From NCBI GenBank assembly GCA_017936725.1, contig JAGBEZ010000145.1:1-5389 (forward strand): a DNA stretch of 5,389 nt. Reading direction: 5' to 3'. Of this stretch, positions 1-5,389 are shown one piece after another. The notes beneath the pieces are model-generated. The model was not told the DNA's origin and made no database searches. It saw only the letters and a program-made list of their open reading frames with translations. Each line of letters begins with the position of its first letter. Within the stretch, counting starts at the first letter, position 1. The position numbers were made by a program, and so were the translations under genes. The stretch is from Agathobacter sp. Its GTDB lineage: Bacteria > Bacillota_A > Clostridia > Lachnospirales > Lachnospiraceae.

Positions 1-579
1 TATATTATTAAAGCGGTTAAGAAGTCGAGTGAAGGACAGTCAAGTGGAGCCCAAAAGAATGGCACATATCAGCAGGCGGCTCGTGAAAATATAGAAAAAG
101 CGAGACAGCGTGCCCAGATGAGTCCTAGAGAAATATATGAGCAGAGACATATGTCAGATTATGTGTCAAAGCAGGGACAGCAACCGACCAGAAACGAACA
201 TTTCCAGCAGGCAGATATGCATAGACAGCAGGAAAATCGCGAGGCGAAGCAGCAGGTGTACGCTTCTCGAATGGAGGCGCGCAATACGACGATTTTGCAG
301 CGCGCAAAGGCAAATGCGGAAGAAGATAAAGTAGATGTGACACTTCAAACCATGGAAGCGGAGCATAATCATTCCGAGAGAGTTTCTTCAGCCGAACATC
401 ATCATCCAGAAGATATAATGCCTGAAAATATGCTGGGAAGTATTGAAGATTTGATGATAAAGGGATACGAAGGCAATTTATGTTTTGAACGTGATTTCGT
501 TGGAGAGGGCATGGATATGATTAGTCGTTTTACCGTTCCTTCTAATGTGCCAGATTTTTCGAACGATGGTGTGGCATAG
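1..579 (+). CDS. Hypothetical protein, 5' end outside the window (partial)
   Basis: The reading frame is open from the first base to the TAG at 577-579, giving 192 visible residues. The gene therefore begins before the window, and the ATG at 118 is probably an internal methionine with no good ribosome binding site before it. The visible start, YIIKAVKK, looks like the basic edge that follows a membrane segment, so an upstream transmembrane helix is possible but unseen. Residues about 10-145 are hydrophilic and rich in Gln, Arg, Glu, His and Ala, probably helical or disordered. The last ~45 residues change character (IEDLMIKGYEGN, then FERDFVGEGMDMISRF) and look like a folded, possibly conserved tail. 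No enzymatic motif is visible and I do not recognise the family. The next gene follows after 43 bases on the same strand. Confident as a gene, not as to function. Confidence 0.8.
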   Translation, partial: YIIKAVKKSSEGQSSGAQKNGTYQQAARENIEKARQRAQMSPREIYEQRHMSDYVSKQGQQPTRNEHFQQADMHRQQENREAKQQVYASRMEARNTTILQRAKANAEEDKVDVTLQTMEAEHNHSERVSSAEHHHPEDIMPENMLGSIEDLMIKGYEGNLCFERDFVGEGMDMISRFTVPSNVPDFSNDGVA

Positions 580-622
580 TTTATGGATAGAACGGCAAAA
601 ATATAGAAGTTGAGGTAATAAA

Positions 623-1093
623 ATGGAACGCAGACCAGTTGTCGGTGAAGTTTACCGACATTTTAAAAACAAGAATTATAAGATTATCGCAATTGCACAT
701 CACTCAGAAACAGGCGAGGAGTTGGTAATTTATCAGGCTCTTTACGGTGAGGGAATGGTGTGTGCGAGACCTTTGGACATGTTTGTCAGTGAGGTAGACC
801 ACGAAAAATATCCGGAGGTAAAGCAGAAGTATCGCTTTGAAAAAATCGAAACACCTGCTTTGGAACTGTCCATTGAAGACCGCATGATGAAGTTTTTTGA
901 TGAGGAGACTTTGGAGGGAAAATACCAAATACTGCTTACCATGCGTGATGAGATTACGGATACGATGATTGACAATATGGCTGTCGTATTGGATTTGGTG
1001 ATTGAGGATGGTCCGACCGCAAAGCGCTTTGAGGATTTAAAGCATGCGATACAGACGAGACAGCGTTATGAGCAAACGAATCGTTTAAGATAA
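623..1093 (+). CDS. DUF1653 domain protein with C-terminal helical extension
   Basis: A 156-residue protein. Residues ~6-75 match the DUF1653 pattern as I know it: a [15 protein letters not shown] opening, the [18 protein letters not shown] core (residues 25-42), ARPLDMF (48-54) and a closing RFEKI (71-75). The domain is a small beta-rich fold of unknown biochemical function found widely in bacteria. Stand-alone DUF1653 proteins are usually near 70-80 residues. Here a further ~80 residues, acidic and predicted helical ([12 protein letters not shown] at 84-95, then [21 protein letters not shown] at 111-131), follow. I recall similar long forms in Lachnospiraceae, but this is from memory. The start is supported by TGAGGT at 611-616, six bases before the ATG. 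No signal peptide or membrane segment is present, so it should be cytoplasmic. The CYTH gene begins 16 bases downstream, consistent with one operon. Confidence 0.85.
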   Translation: MERRPVVGEVYRHFKNKNYKIIAIAHHSETGEELVIYQALYGEGMVCARPLDMFVSEVDHEKYPEVKQKYRFEKIETPALELSIEDRMMKFFDEETLEGKYQILLTMRDEITDTMIDNMAVVLDLVIEDGPTAKRFEDLKHAIQTRQRYEQTNRLR

Positions 1094-1109
1094 TGCAAGA
1101 GGAAAAAAC

Positions 1110-1553
1110 ATGGAAATCGAAAGAAAATTTTTAGTAAAAAGTTTGCCAGAAAATTTAGATGCGTATGAAAAGAAACATATTTCGCAGGGATATCTATGTA
1201 CAAATCCTGTTGTACGTATTCGCCGCAGCAATGAGGATTATTTTTTGACGTATAAGGGGAAAGGGATGATGGCGAGAGAGGAGCATGAGTTTTCGCTTAC
1301 GGCAGCAGCATTTGAACATATGCTCCCTAAAATCGATGGAATATTGATTGATAAAATTCGCTATCTGATTCCGTTAGATGAAAAGCACACCGCAGAGTTG
1401 GACATTTTTCAGGGAACATTGGCACCCCTTCGCATGGTAGAGGTGGAATTTGCATCCATAGAAGATGCAGAAAGTTTCGTTGCACCAGACTGGTTTGGGG
1501 ATGATGTGACAAACTTAAGTGAGTATCATAATAGCAGATTAAGTCAGAGATAG
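1110..1553 (+). CDS. CYTH domain protein (triphosphate tunnel metalloenzyme family)
   Basis: A 147-residue single-domain protein. It opens with the family signature ExExK (MEIERKFLV; E2, E4, K6), which in CYTH proteins helps bind metal and triphosphate inside a beta tunnel. Further charged tunnel strands are visible: VVRIRR (34-39), YFLTYKGKG (44-52), EHEFSL (58-63), IDKIRYLIP (80-88), AELDIFQG (95-102) and MVEVEF (109-114). The end DVTNLSEYHNSRLS resembles the family's usual 'EVT...Y.N..L' close. Characterised members hydrolyse inorganic tripolyphosphate or nucleoside or thiamine triphosphates, or act as class IV adenylate cyclases. Short bacterial members of this size are more often triphosphatases, but the substrate cannot be read from the sequence. 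AGAGGA at 1098-1103 sits six bases before the ATG. It lies 16 bases after the DUF1653 gene and 21 before the DJ-1 family gene. Confidence 0.92.
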   Translation: MEIERKFLVKSLPENLDAYEKKHISQGYLCTNPVVRIRRSNEDYFLTYKGKGMMAREEHEFSLTAAAFEHMLPKIDGILIDKIRYLIPLDEKHTAELDIFQGTLAPLRMVEVEFASIEDAESFVAPDWFGDDVTNLSEYHNSRLSQR

Positions 1554-1574
1554 AGTTTGGAGGAAGTAATATAA

Positions 1575-2126
1575 ATGAAAAAATTAGGTGTTTTTATGGC
1601 AGATGGCTGTGAGGAAATCGAGGCACTTACCGTAGTAGATATTGCAAGACGTGCAGGCATTGAAGTAGCCATGATTTCGATTACAGGAGAGAAATTAGTA
1701 AAAGGTGCGCATGGAATTGATTTTCAGACAGATATTCCAGCCGAATTTATGGATTTTGATTTGTTAGACGGCATCGTGCTCCCAGGTGGTATGCCAGGAA
1801 CCTTAAACTTAGGTGCCAATAAATATGTATTGCAGACCATCATTGATTTTAACTGTAAAGGGAAACTGGTTTCTGCAATCTGCGCAGCTCCAAGTGTTTT
1901 AGGAGAGACTGGACTTTTAAAAGGAAAAAAGGCGACCTCATATCCGGGTTTTGAAGAAAAACTGGTAGGAGCAGAGATATGTGAAGATGCAGTAGTCGTA
2001 GACGGCAACATCATTACAAGCCGAGGCATGGGAACAGCGATTCCGTTTGCACTGGAAATCGTTCGATATTTAGTAGACGATGCAACCGCAGATAATCTTG
2101 GCAAGGGAATCATTTATAATATTTAG
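1575..2126 (+). CDS. DJ-1/PfpI family protein (DJ-1/YajL/ThiJ-like subgroup)
   Basis: A 183-residue cytoplasmic protein that fits the single-domain DJ-1 family in length and motif order. The opening strand and GCEEIEAL (11-18) supply E16, equivalent to the conserved Glu18 of human DJ-1. IVLPGGMPGT (67-76) forms the glycine-rich loop. SAICAAPSVLG (100-110) carries the nucleophile-elbow cysteine C103, equivalent to DJ-1 Cys106. ITSRGMGTAIPFALEIVRYL (147-166) is the typical C-terminal motif. TSYPGFEEKL (121-130) has Tyr where human DJ-1 has His126, as is common outside the animal proteins. Roles proposed for the family include protection from oxidative and carbonyl stress, and glyoxalase or deglycase activity, the latter disputed; the exact activity here is unknown. 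GGAGGA at 1559-1564 precedes the ATG by ten bases. It is the last gene before the inverted-repeat gap and faces the spore protein gene. Confidence 0.93.
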   Translation: MKKLGVFMADGCEEIEALTVVDIARRAGIEVAMISITGEKLVKGAHGIDFQTDIPAEFMDFDLLDGIVLPGGMPGTLNLGANKYVLQTIIDFNCKGKLVSAICAAPSVLGETGLLKGKKATSYPGFEEKLVGAEICEDAVVVDGNIITSRGMGTAIPFALEIVRYLVDDATADNLGKGIIYNI

Positions 2127-2142
2127 GTTTTTATTTTTATCT

Positions 2143-2363
2143 GTAATTAGATAGATTAATTTTTATATTAATTATAGTATGTAAGAAATGAGCCCAACTA
2201 TAGATAAAAGCACCTTTAGCGGTCGTCGTTACTTAATGAGTGCATTCATGCACGAATTTAGTAACGCAACGAAACCGCTTAGAGCGAAAGCGTGTGCACT
2301 TTATCTATAGTTGGGCTCATTTCGTAGAGCCTAGATAAACTAAAAATTTACCTATCTAATTAC
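2143..2363. repeat. Large nested inverted repeat between convergent genes
   Basis: This 221-base stretch is close to one long imperfect palindrome. Outer arms 2143-2165 and 2341-2363 pair at 21 of 23 positions, the first 12 (GTAATTAGATAG) perfectly. Middle arms 2185-2208 and 2300-2323 (GAAATGAGCCCAACTATAGA plus four bases) pair perfectly for 24 bp. Inside these, 2210-2213 pairs with 2294-2297, 2218-2223 with 2274-2279, 2224-2226 with 2269-2271, 2227-2233 with 2260-2266, and 2240-2244 with 2249-2253 around a four-base loop TTCA. No open frame of note lies in it and no T-tract follows either arm, so it does not resemble a standard intrinsic terminator. A MITE-like non-autonomous element, another dispersed repeat, or a structured RNA or bidirectional transcription barrier are possible. 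The outer right arm runs over the stop codon of the spore protein gene. Confidence 0.85.
2185..2323. repeat. Core long-hairpin element with perfect 24-bp terminal inverted repeats (MITE-like candidate)
   Basis: The core of the larger palindrome is 139 bases bounded by perfect 24-bp inverted repeats, with an inner stem broken by small bulges and a 7-base unpaired segment near 2280-2286. It is visibly more GC-rich in places (GAGCCC, AGCGGTCGTCG) than the AT-rich flanks, which suggests a discrete unit. Size, terminal inverted repeats and lack of coding capacity fit a miniature inverted-repeat element. However, no convincing target-site duplication is visible: GTA occurs at both edges but one base out of register on the left. 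Identity as a mobile element is an inference; the inverted repeats themselves are seen directly. Confidence 0.5.
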
Positions 2364-2554
2364 TGCATCTGCTCTTCCTGGCGTTTAATCATCTTTTTCA
2401 CCATTTCACCACCGATAGAACCGGCTTCTCTAGATGTTAAGTCACCATTATAACCACTTTTAAGGTTTACACCTACTTCGTTGGCACATTCCTGTTTGAA
2501 ACGATTCATCGCTTCAGATTTTTTTGAACTAGAGTTGTTGTTTGAATTACTCAT
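2360..2554 (-). CDS. Alpha/beta-type small acid-soluble spore protein
   Basis: A 64-residue protein that coats and protects DNA in dormant spores and is degraded at germination by the GPR protease. The start is set at the ATG read from 2554, because a near-perfect AGGAGGTG lies six bases upstream; a longer frame from 2623 would place this ribosome binding site inside the gene. Residues 1-12 are a Ser/Asn/Lys-rich tail. Residues 13-33 (SEAMNRFKQECANEVGVNLKS region) and 40-56 (TSREAGSIGGEMVKKMI) are the two conserved family blocks, the second being highly characteristic (compare the usual SxGGxxxKxxI/L). The expected GPR site falls at NEVGV (25-29). It differs from the common T/A-E-F/I-G-V form. 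C23 is unusual for this family. The gene is monocistronic, convergent with the DJ-1 family gene and divergent from the gene at 2682. Expression is expected in the forespore. Confidence 0.95.
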   Translation of the reverse strand: MSNSNNNSSSKKSEAMNRFKQECANEVGVNLKSGYNGDLTSREAGSIGGEMVKKMIKRQEEQMQ

Positions 2555-2560
2555 TTTGTT

Positions 2561-2568
2561 CACCTCCT
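2561..2568 (-). promoter_or_regulatory. Ribosome binding site that fixes the spore protein start
   Basis: Read on the - strand this is AGGAGGTG, a near-perfect match to the anti-Shine-Dalgarno sequence, followed by AACAAA and the ATG at 2554-2552. It rules out the in-frame upstream ATG at 2623 as the normal start. Confidence 0.9.
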
Positions 2569-2577
2569 TACAACGTT

Positions 2578-2607
2578 TAATTTGTGCAAATCCGAAAAAA
2601 ATATGTG
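2578..2607 (-). promoter_or_regulatory. Possible forespore-type (SigF/SigG-like) promoter of the spore protein gene
   Basis: On the - strand, CACATA (2607-2602) and CAAATTA (2584-2578) are separated by 17 bases. They resemble, with one mismatch each, the Bacillus SigG elements (about GHATR and CATNHTA). The predicted transcript would begin close to the ribosome binding site, giving a very short leader. The region is AT-rich, so a chance match is possible. The assignment rests mainly on the gene type. Confidence 0.25.
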
Positions 2608-2616
2608 AAACAATAG

Positions 2617-2645
2617 TTGACAATTACTGGTAGAGCAAACAAAAT
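2617..2645 (+). promoter_or_regulatory. Probable vegetative (SigA-type) promoter for the 2682 gene run
   Basis: TTGACA at 2617-2622 is a perfect -35 element. It is followed after exactly 17 bases by CAAAAT at 2640-2645, a 4-of-6 match to TATAAT. It lies about 36 bases before the ATG at 2682, in the divergent intergenic region, and is the best promoter candidate for the beta-rich protein, coiled-coil and CHR genes. The weak -10 and AT-rich surroundings leave some doubt. Confidence 0.5.
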
Positions 2646-2681
2646 AAAAATATAAAAATATGAAAAAATATGGGGGTATAT

Positions 2682-3356
2682 ATGAATTTTATAAAAATTG
2701 AAGGATTACAGGATGCGTACCCAGAAAGAATAGAAGGAACTAGCGAATGGTATTGCTGCAAAATTGCCACAAACTCTTTTTGCGATTTATATGAGGCAGA
2801 GGAAATTGTAAAGGCGGGGAATGTATACGAAGGAATGACCTGTGTACTCATCCATTATCCAGATGGACAGGTATATTATCCATTTGTGGCAAAGGAAAAT
2901 GTGTATGTGGAATCTCCAGTGTTTTGGAACAATATGCTTTACTTTTTGGTAGTGGATTTTACAGAGAAAATTTTACAGGTAATGGAATTTAATACAGAAG
3001 ATTTTGAACAAAAAGTTGTGAAGGAACTTTCGTTGGACGAGGTGCCAAACTGCTATAATCTCAGACTGGATGTGGCGCCAGTAATGTTGCTTCGTGAAGA
3101 AAATCGTTGTGAGAGTGAGGAACATGATTTAGAGATTCTTTGGCCTGAGAAAAAAACTTTTAAAGTAAAAGATCATCAGGTGCTTTTGTTCCGTGACGAA
3201 GACAAGGTGTATTTCAGTGAATGGTTCGAAGATCCTGAGCCAGATTATAATTATCACGAACAGGTTGTGGTGCGTGATTGGGAGACAGGCGAGGAAATCG
3301 AGCGATTCGATGGACAGATGTGCAGAATGCCAAATGGAGATATTTGGAGATTGTAG
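2682..3356 (+). CDS. Hypothetical acidic, probably beta-rich cytoplasmic protein
   Basis: I do not recognise this 224-residue protein. The ATG at 2682 is preferred to the in-frame ATG at 2670 because GGGGG at 2672-2676 lies five bases before it and overlaps the upstream ATG. There is no signal peptide or membrane helix. The sequence alternates short hydrophobic/aromatic strands with acidic turns: QVYYPFVA (63-70), NVYVESPVFWNNMLYFLVV (73-91), KILQVMEF (96-103), HQVLLF (165-170), KVYFSEWF (175-182), EQVVVRDWETGEEIERFDG (193-211) and a last MPNGDIWRL. This suggests a beta sandwich or a few propeller-like blades. Seven cysteines (25, 26, 34, 54, 124, 143, 214) show no metal-binding spacing apart from the adjacent 25-26 pair. 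It is the first gene of the run leading to the coiled-coil and CHR genes, with a 58-base gap after it that shows no terminator. Confidence 0.85.
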   Translation: MNFIKIEGLQDAYPERIEGTSEWYCCKIATNSFCDLYEAEEIVKAGNVYEGMTCVLIHYPDGQVYYPFVAKENVYVESPVFWNNMLYFLVVDFTEKILQVMEFNTEDFEQKVVKELSLDEVPNCYNLRLDVAPVMLLREENRCESEEHDLEILWPEKKTFKVKDHQVLLFRDEDKVYFSEWFEDPEPDYNYHEQVVVRDWETGEEIERFDGQMCRMPNGDIWRL

Positions 3357-3414
3357 AGATGGAATGCCAAGGCAAATCGCATACATGTAGATATTACGTT
3401 AGGAGGGCTCTTTT

Positions 3415-4350
3415 ATGACATATTTTGACGAAAGATTAAAGGAATTACATAGACAGAAATTACAGAAGAAGCATTTAAAAAGTATGGAAATGGAACTCGA
3501 GAGACAGAGGGAAGAAGCAGCGAAAAAAGCTTCTGAATTGGGAAAAATCAAGAAGAAAGAACAACTGGATGTAGACAAGTTAGAAGGGAAAACCATTAAG
3601 GCGTTGTTCTTTACTTTGTCTGGAACAAAAGAAGAAAAACTTTCACAAGAACGTCAGGAGGCGTATGTGGCAGCAATGAAATACGATGCTGCTCAGCAGG
3701 ATTTGCAGGGAATTATATATGATTTAGAAATCTGTAAAGAAGATTTGGAGAAACTGGAAGGAATTGAAAAAGAGTATGAGCACTTACTGGAACAGAAAAA
3801 GAATTCTCTCAAACAAGAGGCCTCTCACCGTGCTCATGAAGTAATTATTTTGGAAAAACAGATGGAAGATCTCTCGCAGGAAATTGTAGAACTGGAAGAA
3901 GCGTTAGACGTCGGATACCACGCATTTGATTTGGTAGATAAGATTGTAGGAGAATTGGAAGAAGCACATAATTATGCAGAATTGGATACCTTTACCGACA
4001 GTTTTTTTATTGATATGCAAAAGCAGGAGCATATTCATGAGGCACAGGATTTGATTGGAGATTTAAGACAGGAACTTCGACGTTTTAAGACAGAGCTTGC
4101 AGATGTAAAAATCGAAGGTGATATACAGATCGAGATGGATGAATTTTCGGAGTTTGCAGATTGGTTCTTTGATAATATTTTCATGGATTGGGATATCAAA
4201 GAGAAGATTGCAAATTCTATGACACGGGCAGATGCTACACGTAGCCAGATTACCGCAACCATCAATTTGTTAAAGGATATGCGTGACGACCGTATGAAAC
4301 GCCGTATTGAGCTGGAAGAACAGTTGGAAGAAGTCGTAGTAGGAGAGTGA
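3415..4350 (+). CDS. Hypothetical coiled-coil protein
   Basis: A 311-residue soluble protein made mostly of charged heptad-like helices. Residues 4-50 (LHRQKLQKKH, ELERQREEAAKK) form a first basic/acidic helix. Residues ~53-70 (VDKLEGKTIKALFFTLSG) break it with a hydrophobic segment. Residues 72-165 form a long coiled coil containing QEAYVAAMKYDAAQQDL, a segment I have a sense of having seen in other uncharacterised coiled-coil proteins. A second half from ~168 has another hydrophobic, acidic break at 238-262 (ending FADWFFDNIFMDWD) and a closing helix 263-308. No signal peptide, transmembrane segment or ATPase motif (no Walker A) is seen, so it is not an SMC-type ATPase. AGGAGG at 3401-3406 lies eight bases before the ATG. 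Its TGA overlaps the GTG start of the first CHR gene by four bases, so the two are probably translationally coupled. Function unknown. Confidence 0.88.
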   Translation: MTYFDERLKELHRQKLQKKHLKSMEMELERQREEAAKKASELGKIKKKEQLDVDKLEGKTIKALFFTLSGTKEEKLSQERQEAYVAAMKYDAAQQDLQGIIYDLEICKEDLEKLEGIEKEYEHLLEQKKNSLKQEASHRAHEVIILEKQMEDLSQEIVELEEALDVGYHAFDLVDKIVGELEEAHNYAELDTFTDSFFIDMQKQEHIHEAQDLIGDLRQELRRFKTELADVKIEGDIQIEMDEFSEFADWFFDNIFMDWDIKEKIANSMTRADATRSQITATINLLKDMRDDRMKRRIELEEQLEEVVVGE

Positions 4351-4931
4351 GTTACAAAAGGATGAACTTGGTATTGGAATTGTTCCTAAACTTTTTTAAG
4401 ATTGGGCTATTCACCTTTGGTGGTGGATATGCGATGATTTCTCTTATCGAGACTAGTTGTGTAGAAAAGAAAAAATGGATTACGCATGATGAGATGATGA
4501 ATATTACGGTAATCGCGGAGTCTACACCTGGACCTATCGCAATTAATTGTGCGACCTTCGTAGGATATAAGATAGCAGGCGTGTGGGGAGCGATAGCAGC
4601 AACCTTTGGTGTAGTCGTTCCATCGTTTACTATAATATTTATAATATCTACTTTTTTGGATGATTTTTTAGAGATTCCGCTCATTGCAAATGCTTTTATG
4701 GGGATTAAAGTAGCTGTCGGCATTTTGATTTTTAATGCCGGTTTCACTATGCTAAAAAAGATGTCACCTAAGACTTTTCCAAGATTCATTATGGCGTGTT
4801 CTTTTGTGGCAATGTTTTTTGTGAATTTATTTTCGTGGAAGCTTTCCACGATTAGCATGATGCTTGTGGCGGCATTGGTTAGCTTGATTCGTTTTGTCAT
4901 CCAGGAGTCAAAGAAAGGAGGCAAAGCATGA
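4347..4931 (+). CDS. Short CHR-family (chromate transporter family) protein, first subunit
   Basis: A 194-residue membrane protein with a single CHR domain. Family marks are FFKIGLFTFGGGYAMI (16-31), the signature STPGPIAINCATFVGYK (59-75) and WGAIAATFGVVVPSF (80-94). Hydrophobic helices follow at about 95-110, 112-135, 146-164 and 167-184, with a basic cytoplasmic tail. Single-domain CHR proteins of ~190 residues occur as adjacent gene pairs thought to work together, as here. Studied members export chromate, but the natural substrate in gut or soil anaerobes is unclear. The GTG at 4347 overlaps the preceding stop (GTGA); AGGAG at 4341-4345 is only one base before it, closer than ideal. The in-frame ATG at 4362 (MNLVLELF) gives a family-like N-terminus and may be the true start. 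The 3' end overlaps the second CHR gene (ATGA at 4928-4931). Confidence 0.9.
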   Translation: MSYKRMNLVLELFLNFFKIGLFTFGGGYAMISLIETSCVEKKKWITHDEMMNITVIAESTPGPIAINCATFVGYKIAGVWGAIAATFGVVVPSFTIIFIISTFLDDFLEIPLIANAFMGIKVAVGILIFNAGFTMLKKMSPKTFPRFIMACSFVAMFFVNLFSWKLSTISMMLVAALVSLIRFVIQESKKGGKA

Positions 4932-5389
4932 TTTTCTTAGAGCTGCTTTTAGCATTTTTAAAAGTAGGTTTGTTTTCCTTTGGTGGAGCGTATGGTGCGA
5001 TTCCTTTGATTCGAGATGTGGTGTTGTCTCATGGGTGGATGAGTGAAGAATATCTGACCTATATGATTGCGGTAAGCGAGAGTACACCAGGTCCTATTAT
5101 GGTAAATATGGCAACATACGTAGGAAATACGCAGGCGGGATTTTTCGGTTCTGTGGTAGCAACCTTTGGGGTGGTGTTCCCATCTTTTTGTGTGATTCTA
5201 CTAGTAACAGCCATTTTAAAAAATCTTACAGACAATAAATACTTCAAAGCAATTTTGCAGGGACTAAAACCTTGTGTGGTTGGAATTGTTTTAGCAACGG
5301 GTCTGCATTTGATGGTTACAAATTGCTTGATGATAAAAGAAAATATTGGTGTGGATAAAAAAGCATTTTGTATCTTGCTGATTTTAATA
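4928..5389 (+). CDS. Short CHR-family (chromate transporter family) protein, second subunit (3' end outside the window)
   Basis: The frame runs from the ATG at 4928 without a stop to the window's last base, giving 154 residues; about 30-40 are probably missing, judged by the partner. It repeats the CHR layout: LLLAFLKVGLFSFGGAYGAI (6-25), SESTPGPIMVNMATYVGN (50-67) and FFGSVVATFGVVFPSF (72-87), then helices around 88-98 and 112-130. It is a diverged relative of the first subunit: the FGGGYAM loop is FGGAYGA here, while the TPGP signature and ATFGVV helix are kept. A strong AAGGAGG at 4915-4921 lies six bases before the ATG, which overlaps the upstream stop by four bases. The pair probably forms one transporter in the cytoplasmic membrane; substrate unproven. 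Confidence 0.92.
   Translation, partial: MIFLELLLAFLKVGLFSFGGAYGAIPLIRDVVLSHGWMSEEYLTYMIAVSESTPGPIMVNMATYVGNTQAGFFGSVVATFGVVFPSFCVILLVTAILKNLTDNKYFKAILQGLKPCVVGIVLATGLHLMVTNCLMIKENIGVDKKAFCILLILI

Noticed and set aside
118..579. Treating the ATG at 118 as the start of the first gene
   Set aside because: The same frame is open back to base 1 with protein-like composition, and no ribosome binding site precedes 118, so the gene is better read as cut by the window edge.
1724..2113. A 129-codon open frame on the - strand within the DJ-1 family gene
   Set aside because: It is a shadow of a well-supported gene; its Ser/Pro-rich product has no family features.
2127..2359. Ordinary intrinsic terminator serving both convergent genes
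   Set aside because: The stems are far longer than needed and neither strand shows a T-run directly after a GC-rich hairpin. A role in stopping transcription is still possible but not by the standard signature.
2555..2623. N-terminal extension of the spore protein to the ATG at 2623
   Set aside because: It would translate through the strong AGGAGGTG ribosome binding site and add residues foreign to the family; the 64-residue form is the normal length.
2624..2851. A 75-codon - strand frame at the divergent region
   Set aside because: It is mostly antisense to the 2682 gene and its hydrophobic end comes from AT-rich intergenic DNA; no start signal supports it.
3193..3390. A 65-codon + strand frame overlapping the end of the beta-rich protein gene
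   Set aside because: It overlaps a much longer gene in another frame, lacks a ribosome binding site and looks like a shadow.
4352..4924. A 190-codon open frame on the - strand opposite the first CHR gene
   Set aside because: It lies wholly antisense to a clearly recognisable membrane protein. It arises from that gene's codon bias and has no recognisable domain.

Overview
The window reads as chromosomal DNA of an anaerobic, spore-forming, low-GC Firmicute, most likely class Clostridia and plausibly Lachnospiraceae. The grounds are an alpha/beta-type small acid-soluble spore protein gene, AT-rich codon use, strong AGGAGG-type ribosome binding sites, and a DUF1653 protein with a helical tail, an architecture I associate with that family. 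The genus cannot be fixed from this window.

Region 1 (1-2126, + strand) is a compact run of four genes: the 3' part of an unrecognised Gln/Arg/Glu/His-rich protein, a DUF1653 protein, a CYTH-domain (triphosphate tunnel) protein, and a DJ-1/PfpI-family protein. The gaps are 43, 16 and 21 bases, so the last three at least are probably co-transcribed. They look like housekeeping or stress functions and do not form a recognisable pathway.

Region 2 (2127-2359) is a gene-free gap between convergent genes. It is almost entirely filled by a nested inverted repeat: an outer AT-rich pair of arms, a perfect 24-bp middle pair, and an inner imperfect stem with a four-base apical loop. It has no T-tract typical of an intrinsic terminator. 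A MITE-like or other dispersed repeat, or a structured RNA, are the main alternatives. This is the most interesting non-coding structure in the window.

Region 3 (2360-2681) holds the spore protein gene on the - strand and the divergent intergenic region upstream of it, with a plausible vegetative promoter pointing right.

Region 4 (2682-5389, + strand) is a second gene run: a predicted beta-rich acidic protein of unknown function, a long coiled-coil protein of unknown function, and two short CHR-family (chromate transporter family) membrane proteins in tandem, the second cut by the window end. The last three genes are joined by 4-base stop/start overlaps, which suggests translational coupling. 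I see no phage, CRISPR, tRNA, rRNA or transposase gene, and no clearly new defence or mobile system.
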